Shown: piece by piece, positions 8,257 through 16,995 of the stretch
Layout: each line of letters opens with the position of its first letter
Position numbering within the stretch: the stretch's first letter is position 1
DNA from: JANMDU01 sp043777675
GTDB lineage: Bacteria; Pseudomonadota; Gammaproteobacteria; Burkholderiales; Burkholderiaceae_C
Length of the DNA: 64,000 nt
Direction: 5' to 3'
NCBI GenBank assembly: GCA_043777675.1
Contig: JAYWHR010000067.1
Span: 1 to 64,000, forward strand
Translations under genes and position numbers: made by a program
The notes under the pieces: generated by a model
Told to the model about the DNA's origin: nothing
Databases searched by the model: none
What the model saw: only the letters and a program-made list of their open reading frames with translations

Positions 8257-9471
8257 ATGATAGAAGAAAAACGTGAACTTAAACGTGTCTTGTCCGGCAT
8301 GCGCCCTACAGGCGCATTGCATCTAGGCCACTACCACGGTGCTCTGAAAAACTGGATTCGCTTGCAAAGTGAGATGGAGTGCTTTTATTTTGTGGCCGAT
8401 TGGCACGCCCTAACCACGCATTATGAAAACCCCGATGTGATTGAAGCCTCGGTGTATGAGATGGTCATTGATTGGCTGGCTACCGGGATTGATCCTGAAC
8501 TTTGCACCCTTTTTCTGCAAAGCCGATTGCCCGAGCATGCTGAGCTCTTTACTTTGCTCGCTATGGGCACACCGATTTCATGGCTTGAGCGCGTGCCCAC
8601 CTATAAAGACCAGCAGCTCCAACTGAGTGACAAAGATCTTTCCACCTACGGCTTCTTGGGCTACCCGCTACTGCAGGCCGCAGATATCTTGATCTACAAA
8701 GCGCATTACGTGCCTGTGGGCGAAGACCAAGCCAGCCATGTAGAGCTTACCCGCGAGGCTGCACGGCGCTTTAACGATCTTTATGGCCGCCGTAACAACG
8801 ATGGCGAAAAAATCGCTGCGCTGTTAGACACTTTACCCAAAGACGATGCCCGCTACATCAAAAGCATGGCCAAAAAGCGCACCGAGCAAGGCGACGATAC
8901 CGTGCTCGCCAAGCTGCCCGGCTTCTTAGCGAAATTTGAAGGCATGAGCGCAGATGAGAAAGCGTTGCTCACCTCGCTCGTGTCAGGCAAGGGTAAAACG
9001 GTCTTGATTGAGCCCGATGTGCTGCTTACCAATGCCTCCAAGTTGCCTGGCTTAGATGGCCGCAAGATGAGTAAAAGCTATGGCAACGCGATTGGTATCC
9101 GCGAAGAAGCAGCCAGCATCGAGAAGAAAATCAAAGAGATGCCCACAGACCCAGCTCGCGTGAAGCGCTCTGATGCTGGCAATCCTGCGAAATGCCCAGT
9201 TTGGCAGTTCCATCTCGTCTATTCAGATGAGCAAAAGCGGCAATGGGTCACGACTGGCTGCACAACCGCGGGCATTGGTTGTATAGAATGCAAAAAAGTC
9301 GTCAGCGATGCGATTCTTGCTGAGCAACAGCCCATGCTTGATCGCGCCAAGCCCTATATCTTGAATCCTGCTCGGGTGCGTGAGATTGTGGACAATGGCT
9401 GCAAAAAGGCACAAGCTGTGGCGCAAAACACGATGTTTGATGTGCGCAAGGCGATGGGTTTAAATTATTAG
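8257..9471 (+). CDS. trpS: Tryptophanyl-tRNA synthetase
   Basis: A class I aminoacyl-tRNA synthetase that charges tRNA-Trp. At 404 residues it is of the longer kind common in Burkholderiales, compared with about 334 in Escherichia coli. The HIGH-type signature is HLGHYHG (about residues 22-28) and the KMSKS loop is in LDGRKMSKSYGN. An insertion between the Rossmann fold and the KMSKS loop carries most of the extra length. A cysteine-rich patch (TTGCTTAGIGCIECKK) occurs in the C-terminal part, possibly a metal site. The ATG lies 15 bases after the protease stop. Confidence 0.95.
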   Translation: MIEEKRELKRVLSGMRPTGALHLGHYHGALKNWIRLQSEMECFYFVADWHALTTHYENPDVIEASVYEMVIDWLATGIDPELCTLFLQSRLPEHAELFTLLAMGTPISWLERVPTYKDQQLQLSDKDLSTYGFLGYPLLQAADILIYKAHYVPVGEDQASHVELTREAARRFNDLYGRRNNDGEKIAALLDTLPKDDARYIKSMAKKRTEQGDDTVLAKLPGFLAKFEGMSADEKALLTSLVSGKGKTVLIEPDVLLTNASKLPGLDGRKMSKSYGNAIGIREEAASIEKKIKEMPTDPARVKRSDAGNPAKCPVWQFHLVYSDEQKRQWVTTGCTTAGIGCIECKKVVSDAILAEQQPMLDRAKPYILNPARVREIVDNGCKKAQAVAQNTMFDVRKAMGLNY

Positions 9472-9515
9472 AATATAGTTAATATGCCAATCTTAGATGG
9501 CAGCGGAAAGTAGTT

Positions 9516-10106
9516 ATGCGGATTTTTGTTGTTGATGATCACCCTTTGATGCGCGAAGCCGTGGTTATGCTGTTTCGCCGTATTGCGCCTGATGCCACAA
9601 TTGTGGAATTTGATCGCTTGGGCCCTGTGATCGCGAAGGCTCAAGAGCTCGGAATGCCTGATTTCTTGTGCCTTGATTTAAAGCTACCTGATACGCATGG
9701 CGTCTCTGGCGTGCGCGAGATGCGCGCTTTGTTTCCGCATGTGCCGATCGTGGTGCTGTCGGCGTCGCCGTCTGCAGATTTTGAGGATCTCAGCATCGAT
9801 GCAGGCGCAGATTTGTATTTAGAAAAATCTTCAGGTGCAACGCATCTCACCCAAGCTTTGCGAGCCTTGGTGAGCCCAGACAGCGAAAGCCACGATCCCA
9901 AAGCCGCCAGCACAGATAAACTCTCACGTCGTCAGAAAGAGCTGCTCAAGCTGCTCGACCGCGGCTTGAGCAACCGTGAATTAGCTGAAATCATGGAAAT
10001 CAGCGAGCACACTGTGAAGGTGCACTTGTGGCGCTTGTTCCGCCGTCTGTCAGTTAAGAACCGCTCACAAGCTGTTCATTGGGCTCGCTCTCGAGGCATG
10101 ATTTGA
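9516..10106 (+). CDS. NarL/FixJ-type response regulator
   Basis: This two-component DNA-binding regulator has 196 residues. The receiver domain has the acidic pair D7-D8 (VVDDHP), the phosphoacceptor Asp54 in CLDLKLPD, a Ser in VVLSASPS and a Lys in LEKSSG. The C-terminal LuxR-type helix-turn-helix is seen in LSRRQKELLKLLDRGLSNRELAEIMEISEHTVKVHL, split here only by the reader's eye. It is convergent with a histidine kinase gene whose stop lies 23 bases away, so the two probably form one signalling pair. The signal and targets are unknown. Confidence 0.88.
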   Translation: MRIFVVDDHPLMREAVVMLFRRIAPDATIVEFDRLGPVIAKAQELGMPDFLCLDLKLPDTHGVSGVREMRALFPHVPIVVLSASPSADFEDLSIDAGADLYLEKSSGATHLTQALRALVSPDSESHDPKAASTDKLSRRQKELLKLLDRGLSNRELAEIMEISEHTVKVHLWRLFRRLSVKNRSQAVHWARSRGMI

Positions 10107-10129
10107 GCCTGCACTCGCCGCTTGGTTCG

Positions 10130-11566
10130 TTATTCATCTGGTTTGCCGAACAGATCGCGCGATGCATCGCCCTTGAGTTGAATCTCCAGCCGACAACTGG
10201 TGCCTTTACCCACAACAGAGCGTAGAGATACACTGTGGCCTAAGGCGCGGCACAAGCGTTTAACAATGGCTAAACCCAATCCAAAACTATCCGCCGTACC
10301 TTCATGCGCAGTGGCGCGATAAAACTCTTTGAAGACATGCGGCAAATGCTCTGGGGCGATGCCTGAGCCGCTATCAGAGACTTCCAGCCAAAGCTGATCA
10401 CCCACGATTTGCGCTGCAAGCATCACGCCGCCACGATCGGTGTAGCGAATGGCGTTGGCCAATAAATTGGCTGTAATGCGGCGCAGAAAAATAGGATCAC
10501 TGCGTACCGAGGCTTTCACAGCCGTGATGCGTAGCGATAAGCCTTTTGCATCTGCAGCAGGGGCAAACTGCACCTTCATCTCTTCCATCAGTGCTTCAAT
10601 ATCCACCTCCTGAATATTGATCTTGATCGCACCGGATTCGATGCGTGCAAAATCAAACAAACTATTGAACAAGGTATTCACGGAATCCGTGGCGGCCAAG
10701 ATTTTGGGGATAACGCTCTCCACCATACTTGGCTCATTGCGCAACCAGTCTGCATAAAAAGCCAAAGCATGCACCGGTTGACGAAGATCATGAGCGGCGC
10801 TGGCCAAAAGGTTGTTCTTCATCTGCACGGCTTCAGTGGCAGCTTGCGTTTGCTGGCGTAGCGAGCGAATCAGTTGCTCATGCCCGAATTGGGCGCTGAA
10901 GCTGCTGCGCTGCAAGGCATGCAGATGCTTTCCTAAATACAACAACAACACCCAAAAAATCGCGACCATAAGTAGAAAAATGCTAGAGGTGATCGAAGGC
11001 GGTGCGGGCCAGCTGAGGGCCCAATGCACAACGACAGCCAATGCCACAGTGCCACACAACATATGCGCGAATTGTTGCTGCGATTGAATGCGTGCTGCCA
11101 ACAGCGATGCACTTAAGGCACCTATGCTGACCAACACCAGAAAGCACAGATACTGAATCGCAATAGGGGCTTTTTCGTAGTAGAGAAACACTGGAAATGA
11201 AAACGAAACAGCACTGGCAGACCAGCTCCAGCCATAGCGTTTGAAAAACCGACTCAGGTCAGGCACCGGAGTCGTCATCACCTCCAGATTGAGCACGCGA
11301 TCAAATGCTTTGATGGTGTAATGTCGAAATACCAAAATGGCTGCGCTGACAAAGACCCAAGCTATCAAAATCATGGTGTTGACATGCCCGTAGAGTAGCA
11401 ACAAAGTCAACGGAATCACAAAGCATGCCGCGCGCATAGACACTGCGGTATTGAATATTAAATTCTGCGCCAACCGCATCTCCACCCACGCGTCGTGCGC
11501 GTCTTGAGACTGCTCGTCTTGCACGGCAGCAACATAGTTTTCAATAAATTGCGAATCAGCTTGCAT
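10130..11566 (-). CDS. Membrane sensor histidine kinase
   Basis: The N-terminal half carries five to six hydrophobic membrane segments and no large periplasmic loop. It is followed by a coiled linker and a HisKA domain with the phosphoacceptor His in SAAHDLRQPVHALAFY (residue 259 from this start). The HATPase domain has the N box in ITANLLANAIRYTD, the G1 box DSGSGIAPEH and the G2 box FGLGLAIVKRL. The ATG at 11566 gives 478 residues; a TTG at 11602 is preceded by AGGAG at short spacing and would add 12 residues, so the start is open. It is convergent with the response regulator at 9516, its likely partner. The 7TM-like sensor suggests a membrane-borne signal. Confidence 0.87.
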   Translation of the reverse strand: MQADSQFIENYVAAVQDEQSQDAHDAWVEMRLAQNLIFNTAVSMRAACFVIPLTLLLLYGHVNTMILIAWVFVSAAILVFRHYTIKAFDRVLNLEVMTTPVPDLSRFFKRYGWSWSASAVSFSFPVFLYYEKAPIAIQYLCFLVLVSIGALSASLLAARIQSQQQFAHMLCGTVALAVVVHWALSWPAPPSITSSIFLLMVAIFWVLLLYLGKHLHALQRSSFSAQFGHEQLIRSLRQQTQAATEAVQMKNNLLASAAHDLRQPVHALAFYADWLRNEPSMVESVIPKILAATDSVNTLFNSLFDFARIESGAIKINIQEVDIEALMEEMKVQFAPAADAKGLSLRITAVKASVRSDPIFLRRITANLLANAIRYTDRGGVMLAAQIVGDQLWLEVSDSGSGIAPEHLPHVFKEFYRATAHEGTADSFGLGLAIVKRLCRALGHSVSLRSVVGKGTSCRLEIQLKGDASRDLFGKPDE

Positions 11567-11649
11567 TGGGAGAAATGTATCAGGAACGCGGCGCCTCAAC
11601 AATCACTCCTGACATCACGCCTGCACAAACGAAGCCATCCATTTGAAAA

Positions 11650-11685
11650 CAGAAAAGCCCCAATGGTTGACACAACCACTGGGGC
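11650..11685 (-). terminator. Rho-independent terminator after the MBL-fold gene
   Basis: Read on the minus strand, a stem GCCCCAGTGGTTG pairs with CAACCATTGGGGC around a short TGT loop, and a run TTTTCTGTTTTC follows. It lies 35 bases beyond the stop of the minus-strand hydrolase gene (11720), and so separates that gene from the histidine kinase gene. Confidence 0.85.
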
Positions 11686-11719
11686 ATAAGTTACTCTTCA
11701 AGAAAGGCGTGAGTGAGCT

Positions 11720-12691
11720 TTACGCAACTGGCTTGAAGTCATAGCCATTGCCCAATTTTTCCACGCGGCCAAAAGCAGGGAATGGAAAATGGAAACCACC
11801 AGCGAGCATTTTCTCGTTAATCACCATATCAAACATTTTGCGGCGTGTCTCACGGGCTGCTGCTGCATCCATATCAAACTGAACTGACCAATCTGGATTG
11901 CGAGCAAAGAGCTGAGGAATGTTGGTGAGGTCTGCAAGGTAGGCAAACTTTTCGCCTTTGCTTTGCGCAGTGATTAAGCTGTGGCCTGGCGTGTGACCAA
12001 AAGCGGCAACACTGCTGATGCCAGGCATGATTTCTTTGCCTGGCTCAAACTGGATCAATTGCTCAGCGCTCAAACCGCTGAGTACGCGACGCACCGCTTG
12101 GAAAGCGCCTTTCATGCCCTCTGGCGCAGCGGCCATGCGGGCATCGTCCATCCAAAAGGCATGCTCTACAGTAGGCACCATGATTTTGGCGTTGGGGAAG
12201 ACCAGCTGGCCAGCTTTATTACGTACGCCATTGATGTGATCGCCATGGTAATGCGTGAGGATAACAGTGTCGATGTCTTCAGCCTTGAAACCAGCGGCGT
12301 TCAAATTGGCCAGCAATCGGCCGGTAGTGGGGCCGCCGTTGTCGGCGAAGCCAGTATCCATCAAAATGCGGCGATTGCCAGCAACGATCATGAATGCTGT
12401 GAACGGGATGTCGATATATTCGGTGGGCAAGCCTTGCGACTGCAGGAGGGCTTGCACTTCAGCCATCGGTGCATTGCGCACGAATTCAGCGGCCAGCGGG
12501 CGGCGTGCCACACCATCGTTCAAAGCAATAATTTCCATATCGCCGAGCTTTTGCTTGCGAAAGCCCACTTGCACCACGGAAGGCGCACCAAAATTCGGTG
12601 CATTTTGCGCAATCAGTGGGGCGAATGAGCCGGCCACATAAGCCAATGCTGCTGCGCCGCCGCCTACGAAGATGTCTCTACGATTGATCAT
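11720..12691 (-). CDS. Exported metallo-beta-lactamase-fold hydrolase
   Basis: A 323-residue MBL-fold metallohydrolase. The metal motif is HYHGDH (in VILTHYHGDHING), with further ligands in GHTPGHS and in a C-terminal His. The ATG at 12691 is preceded by TAGGAG seven bases upstream, so the longer frame starting at 12790 is not used. The N-terminus has twin arginines followed by a hydrophobic stretch (NRRDIFVGGGAAALAYVAG), suggesting Tat export of a pre-folded metalloenzyme. Relatives include lactonase-like and alkylsulfatase-like enzymes; the substrate is not deducible. It is downstream of an AEC permease gene in the same direction. Confidence 0.85.
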   Translation of the reverse strand: MINRRDIFVGGGAAALAYVAGSFAPLIAQNAPNFGAPSVVQVGFRKQKLGDMEIIALNDGVARRPLAAEFVRNAPMAEVQALLQSQGLPTEYIDIPFTAFMIVAGNRRILMDTGFADNGGPTTGRLLANLNAAGFKAEDIDTVILTHYHGDHINGVRNKAGQLVFPNAKIMVPTVEHAFWMDDARMAAAPEGMKGAFQAVRRVLSGLSAEQLIQFEPGKEIMPGISSVAAFGHTPGHSLITAQSKGEKFAYLADLTNIPQLFARNPDWSVQFDMDAAAARETRRKMFDMVINEKMLAGGFHFPFPAFGRVEKLGNGYDFKPVA

Positions 12692-12843
12692 GGGTATTCT
12701 CCTAAAGTGATCGAAATATGTGCGCTTAGCGCTGCGCTTACCCACATATGAAATCTCATCTTGCCTTAAAGCTACAACAAACGAACCCATCAGCCTGATT
12801 TCCCATCAAATCAGTATGGTTTATGACTATTTAGTTATAACAG

Positions 12844-13779
12844 CTAAACGAAAGCAACGAGGCTCAGCGCCAGAGCGACCGAAACCAACGCCACCGCGCT
12901 CGAGACTGCCACAGCCGCTGTGACTTCCGGCAAAGCCGTCTCGTAGCGCTGCGCAAATAAAAACACATTAGCGCCAATCGGCAAAGCCGCGGTGACGATC
13001 ATCACAGCCAATGGCAGACCAGATAAGCCAAGAGCTAAGCCGATAAAAGCCACCACGAGCGGATGCGCCACATTCTTCAGCATTGACAGAGCGAGCGCCA
13101 TGCGCAGATGCTCCCCCACCCGCGTGCTAGCGAGCATGATGCCGACCAAAATGACAGCCAAAGGGCTGAAAGCATTGCCGAGCAATTGCGAAGGTTTGTC
13201 GATCAAGGCGGGAATGCCCCAGCCGGTTTGCGCGTAAATCAGCCCCGCGAGAATGGGGAAAATCATCGGTTGCTTAAAGGTGTTCCAAATGGATTTGGCC
13301 AATATTTGCATAGGATGACCTTGCTGGCCGCCTCCTTGCTTCAAAGTCACCAGCTCGAGCACCACCGTCGCCAGCGAGAGCATGATCAGCGAATGCACGG
13401 CGATTAGTGCCAGCAGTACCGCCACGCCCTGATCGCCATACGCAAACTGAATCAGCGCAATGCCGATCATGACCGTGTTGCTATAACTAGCGGCTAAGGC
13501 CAGCACAGCTGCGCGCCGATTGCGCCCAGCCGCAAAAAACATCACGGCATACATCAACGCCATGCCAATCAAATATGCCAAGAGCGGCCTGCCCTGCAAA
13601 TTCTCCGGATGCACATTCACCATCGTGCGAAACAGCATCGGCGGCAAAAAAATCGTAAAAACCAGATTTGAAAGGTCTTTTACTGATGTAGCCGGCATAA
13701 AACCTGCGCGGCCTGCTATGAATCCAATAGCAATCAGCAGAACGACTGGCAACAGCGCCACGAGCACGGGGTGAGACAT
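12844..13779 (-). CDS. AEC (auxin efflux carrier) family permease
   Basis: A ten-segment inner membrane transporter of 311 residues. It shows the AEC family pattern: an N-terminal GFIAGRAGFMPATSVKDLSN loop, LSNLVFTIFLPPMLFRTM, a long hydrophobic N-half, a central loop rich in Gly/Gln (KQGGGQQGHPMQ), and a C-half ending in hydrophobic helices. Relatives carry malate, malonate or other organic acids. The stretch 13689-13719, encoding IAGRAGFMPA, matches the interspersed repeat. The gene is 152 bases from the MBL-fold hydrolase gene it precedes; both may share a transcript. Confidence 0.85.
   Translation of the reverse strand: MSHPVLVALLPVVLLIAIGFIAGRAGFMPATSVKDLSNLVFTIFLPPMLFRTMVNVHPENLQGRPLLAYLIGMALMYAVMFFAAGRNRRAAVLALAASYSNTVMIGIALIQFAYGDQGVAVLLALIAVHSLIMLSLATVVLELVTLKQGGGQQGHPMQILAKSIWNTFKQPMIFPILAGLIYAQTGWGIPALIDKPSQLLGNAFSPLAVILVGIMLASTRVGEHLRMALALSMLKNVAHPLVVAFIGLALGLSGLPLAVMIVTAALPIGANVFLFAQRYETALPEVTAAVAVSSAVALVSVALALSLVAFV
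13689..13719 (-). repeat. Interspersed palindromic repeat, copy C (inside AEC permease gene)
   Basis: The plus strand reads TAGCCGGCATAAAACCTGCG, identical over 20 bases to copy B, followed by GCC and TGCTAT. Within the gene it is read as IAGRAGFMPA at the first cytoplasmic loop. Family members commonly have a similar Gly/Arg-rich loop here, so part of the match may reflect coding constraint; the 20-base identity to copy B argues for the repeat. Confidence 0.6.
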
Positions 13780-13861
13780 GCGGCTAGTGTAGTGCGCCTG
13801 ATTGGATGCGCTTGTAGCGCTGCCATCACCGCTGGCGATGGCAGGGCTCGCACCTCAGATG

Positions 13862-15925
13862 CTAAAAATTCGCTTGCAAACCTACTTTCAAGCTGCGCCC
13901 CGGTAGTGGTGCTTTGCCAGCCGCGCTGGTCGTCAAGATGGATGTGGCGCTATAGGCGAGTTTGTCGCTGGCGTTGTCTAGTCTTGCAAACCAAAGCAGA
14001 TCCCCATCTTTAGCTTTTATCTTGTAGGTGAGCGCGGCGTTGATCATGGTGTAGCCCGCAGCAGTACCATCCCGAGCCTGTGCGTTGCGATCAAAGCCCA
14101 GCTTCGCAGCCCATGCACCTTGCGTCCACGCTAGCGTTGCGCCTACACGCAGGGGGCTGATGCGCGGCAGGGCTTGGCCAGTGGCGGTGTTGCTGGCGCG
14201 GGTGCTGTCCATGCGCCATTGCAGATCCAGCTTGTGCGCAGCATCCAACAAGCGCCAGCTGCCAGAGAGTTCAAAGCCGGTGAAGCGGGCTGGCACTTGG
14301 CTATAAGCGTATTCGGGAAAGATGCCTTCCCCGCTGCCATCGGCTACGCCGTCTGCATCTGCATCGACTGGATTGAGCTCGGCATCCGCGCCGCGCGTGT
14401 TGCCCGTATTGCCGAGGAGTGTGTAGTTTTTAAAGCGGCTGCTGAAAATATTGATCTGCGCAAGATGCGCCCCACTCTTCCAGCGCGCGCCCACATCAAA
14501 GCTGGTGGATTTTTCTTTGCGTAGATTCGCATCGCCCACTTCGTATGCAGCGGTAGCGATGTGCGGGCCATCGGCAAACAACTCGTAATCTTTCGGAGCG
14601 CGCTCCGTGGCAGCGAAATTTCCTGTGAGCTGCCAAGCGGGTGACAGATTAAACAATGCACCCGTTGCGTAACTTGAGGGCGTAAACTTGCGTTGTGCAG
14701 GTGCGAAGCGTGCCACGATGGGGTTGCCAAAGGATTGCACTTTCACATCTTCCATGCGCCCGCCAAAACTGAGCTTGCCCCAGTTAAAAGCGGCTTCTTC
14801 ATAGACAAAAAGAGCCTGCTGCGAGGTTTTGCTGTATGGCGCAAAAGCTTCCGCGCCATCAGCTGAGAAGCGATTATTGTCCAATTGCAAACCAATCACA
14901 CCGCTTAAATTGCCCAGCTTAGCGTGCTTTGCTTGTAGGCGAACATCGTTGCCTTTGTTGTTAAAAACGGTGCCCGCAGAAGCGCCTTCAAACTCTGTAT
15001 GTTTGTAGCGCGTATTGCTTGCCTGCACTTGCACGCTGTCAACGAAGCCTCCCATTTTGAAATCTGCATCGAGCGCAGTGCGTAGCGAATTCATATCAAT
15101 CGTCACTTCGTCTTCCGCCACTGTGCCGTATTGCGTATTAAAACTACTCACTGATAAGCCGATGCGGCTTTGCCCAAAAAACAAGCTGCCGCCGATTGCA
15201 CCGCCCTTGGCATCCGCTGGAGAATTGCAGATTTTCTTCTGCGTTGCGGGCGAAGCTGGATTCGTGCAGGCTAGGCTCAGTGGCACGCTCACATCGCCGC
15301 TGCTGCGTGCAGACACATCGGTATGCAATGCAAAGCGATCATTGCCCGTCTCGATCATGAATGCGCCATTCTTACCGCTGTTGCCGCTAGACAATCCAAA
15401 ATCCACCTTGCCTAACATGCCTTGCATGCGCTCTTTCGGAATCCGGTTGTCTATCACATTGACCACGCCGCCCACTGCTGAGCCGCCGTAGAGCAAAGCG
15501 CCGGGGCCGCGCAACACTTCAATGCGCTCTACAGCAATCGGATCAAGCGCCACGGCATGGTCGTAGCTTAAGGCCGAGGCATCCATCGTTGCACCAGAGT
15601 TGCTGAGGATGCGGATGCGATCGCCATCCAACCCGCGAATGATCGGGCGGCTGGCATTTGGCCCAAAGTAGCTACTGCTCACGCCCGGCAGGCCATTCAA
15701 AGCTTCACCGAGGGTGGATTGTTGGCGAAGGAGCAAGCCCGAGCCAGAGACGGCTTGCGCGGGCGCGATCACGTCGCTGCCGCCAAGAGGATTAGCTGTT
15801 ACAGTGATGGGTGCAAGGATGGGCTCGGACGACGAATGGGTGGCGAGAGTGGTCTGCGCGGTAGCTGCGGCGCAAAGCGCTGCGCAAGCAACAGCCAGTG
15901 TGCTGCGGGGAAAAGTGATAGACAT
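13862..15925 (-). CDS. TonB-dependent outer membrane receptor, ZnuD-like
   Basis: A 687-residue outer membrane receptor. The signal peptide is about 23 residues (ending AAATAQ). The plug domain contains IIRGLDGDRIRILSN and VERIEVLRGPGALLYGGSAVGGVVNV, and a 22-strand barrel ends with a terminal Phe (GLQANF). The plug, with SYDHAVALDP, resembles ZnuD-type zinc receptors. A loop with Cys residues (LACTNPASPATQKKICNSP) and an acidic Asp-rich loop (NPVDADADGVADGSGEG) may contact metal. It is the last gene of the metal operon that starts at 19165. The substrate is inferred from context and similarity; heme or copper cannot be excluded. Confidence 0.86.
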   Translation of the reverse strand: MSITFPRSTLAVACAALCAAATAQTTLATHSSSEPILAPITVTANPLGGSDVIAPAQAVSGSGLLLRQQSTLGEALNGLPGVSSSYFGPNASRPIIRGLDGDRIRILSNSGATMDASALSYDHAVALDPIAVERIEVLRGPGALLYGGSAVGGVVNVIDNRIPKERMQGMLGKVDFGLSSGNSGKNGAFMIETGNDRFALHTDVSARSSGDVSVPLSLACTNPASPATQKKICNSPADAKGGAIGGSLFFGQSRIGLSVSSFNTQYGTVAEDEVTIDMNSLRTALDADFKMGGFVDSVQVQASNTRYKHTEFEGASAGTVFNNKGNDVRLQAKHAKLGNLSGVIGLQLDNNRFSADGAEAFAPYSKTSQQALFVYEEAAFNWGKLSFGGRMEDVKVQSFGNPIVARFAPAQRKFTPSSYATGALFNLSPAWQLTGNFAATERAPKDYELFADGPHIATAAYEVGDANLRKEKSTSFDVGARWKSGAHLAQINIFSSRFKNYTLLGNTGNTRGADAELNPVDADADGVADGSGEGIFPEYAYSQVPARFTGFELSGSWRLLDAAHKLDLQWRMDSTRASNTATGQALPRISPLRVGATLAWTQGAWAAKLGFDRNAQARDGTAAGYTMINAALTYKIKAKDGDLLWFARLDNASDKLAYSATSILTTSAAGKAPLPGRSLKVGLQANF

Positions 15926-16003
15926 AGCATTCTCTTTAAAAAAAGCAAATAGAGCTGACCGCGCAAAATGCGCAGCTGCAGCTCAAAAAAGGGGCTTTAA
16001 AAA

Positions 16004-16423
16004 CTACAGAGAATACACAGGCGGGCCGCGCGCTTCAAACAGCGGGGCTTGCCAAGCGGCGAGGGCATGCGCGATAGATGCTACTAAAACAGGAGCATAG
16101 AGCGCAGGCAATATGCCGGCTAGAGGGCTAAAAGCTTTTAAAAATGCGGTGCTGCCATCGATCACGCGGCAAGTTTCATCACCTGCTTCGTGGCTGGCAA
16201 ACAAATGATTGAAAGCACCATCGCTATCGCCATGATCGTGGTTGTGAACTGCTTCATGCTGCGCTGCTGGCTGATTCGCATGCACATGCGCCACGCTGCG
16301 CACATCTTGATGCAGCGTGCGGTGTGCAAGCGCCAAAATTTGCGCTAAAGCCATACACAGCAGCAGTCCCGTCAGCACGATGCGCTGAGCAAGACCCATG
16401 TGTAAACGGCTCTGAGGGGTCAT
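16004..16423 (-). CDS. Small His-rich exported protein (DUF2946-like)
   Basis: This 139-residue protein has an N-terminal hydrophobic segment (IVLTGLLLCMALAQILALAH), then a His-rich periplasmic stretch with clusters such as HVHANQPAAQHEAVHNHDHGD, here quoted only in part, and a second hydrophobic region. Such proteins are found beside TonB receptors for metals in Burkholderiales and may bind zinc or copper. It begins two bases after the DUF3299-like gene stop and precedes the receptor gene by 78 bases. Copy D of the repeat encodes the stretch around KAFSPLAGILPALYAP. Confidence 0.7.
   Translation of the reverse strand: MTPQSRLHMGLAQRIVLTGLLLCMALAQILALAHRTLHQDVRSVAHVHANQPAAQHEAVHNHDHGDSDGAFNHLFASHEAGDETCRVIDGSTAFLKAFSPLAGILPALYAPVLVASIAHALAAWQAPLFEARGPPVYSL
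16093..16122 (+). repeat. Interspersed palindromic repeat, copy D (inside His-rich protein gene)
   Basis: The plus strand reads GAGCATAGAGCGCAGGCAAT followed by ATGCCGGCTA. It matches the repeat with an AGCGCAGG inner arm like copies B and C. In the minus-strand gene it is translated as PLAGILPALYAP, a hydrophobic segment. It is antisense to the gene relative to the repeat's plus orientation. Confidence 0.65.
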
Positions 16424-16425
16424 GC

Positions 16426-16995
16426 TTACTTCACGGCCACAGCATCCGTGATGCGGTAATACAGGCCATAGGGATCGTCATTGAGCACCAAAAATTTCCC
16501 TTCCACCACAACCGGCTCCATCGAGTATTTCACCGGCGTTTTCGTGCGTACTTCCACCATGCTCTCGGGGCCACCGGGAAGGCAAAAGCTGCAGCTCAGC
16601 GGCACACTAGTGAGCAGAAAATGGCGCTGATTGGGGCCCGGCTCCAGTGGCATCATGAAGCCTTGGAGTTTTTGCGTTTTCTGGTGCAGCGCGAGCTGCG
16701 GTTGGCCAAATACAGGCAAAATTTTGTTTTTCTCATTCTTGGTAGTAATAGCCGTGAGCATGCTCCAAGCCAGCACATCAGTGCGCTGAGGCAGCGGCGC
16801 AAACGGGGAATTCGGGCTATGCACGCCCGCGCCTTGGCCTTGCGGTACACCAATGGGGCTGCTGGTAGCAGGCGGTTTTGCACCGCCTGCAATCGGCGCA
16901 GACAGTGCCGGCGCAGGCTGCTGAGCCCATACCACTGCCGACGCCAGTAACATGTTTGTTGTCAGATAAGCCAAGACAACAGATTTAATGCTCAT
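16426..16995 (-). CDS. DUF3299-type periplasmic protein (ZrgD-like)
   Basis: The protein has 189 residues from the ATG at 16995. An N-terminal signal peptide ends near AVVWAQQ, then comes a Pro/Ala-rich linker, and the conserved domain contains LQGFMMPLEPG, VPLSCSFCLPGGP and the C-terminal VNDDPYGL-like block. The CxxC pair (SCSFC) is characteristic of the DUF3299 family, whose members occur in the Vibrio zinc-uptake operon zrgABCDE. It overlaps the preceding small-protein gene by 11 bases. The function is unproven; it may mature or deliver metal for the adjacent FtsX-type ABC complex. Confidence 0.78.
   Translation of the reverse strand: MSIKSVVLAYLTTNMLLASAVVWAQQPAPALSAPIAGGAKPPATSSPIGVPQGQGAGVHSPNSPFAPLPQRTDVLAWSMLTAITTKNEKNKILPVFGQPQLALHQKTQKLQGFMMPLEPGPNQRHFLLTSVPLSCSFCLPGGPESMVEVRTKTPVKYSMEPVVVEGKFLVLNDDPYGLYYRITDAVAVK

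Noticed and set aside
12795..12814. Hairpin CTGATTTCCCATCAAATCAG between the AEC and MBL-fold genes
   Set aside because: Seven-base stem with no T run on either strand; too weak to call a terminator.
13825..13855. Stem-loop CTGCCATC/GATGGCAG after the TonB receptor gene
   Set aside because: Position is right for a terminator but there is no T tract; left uncalled.
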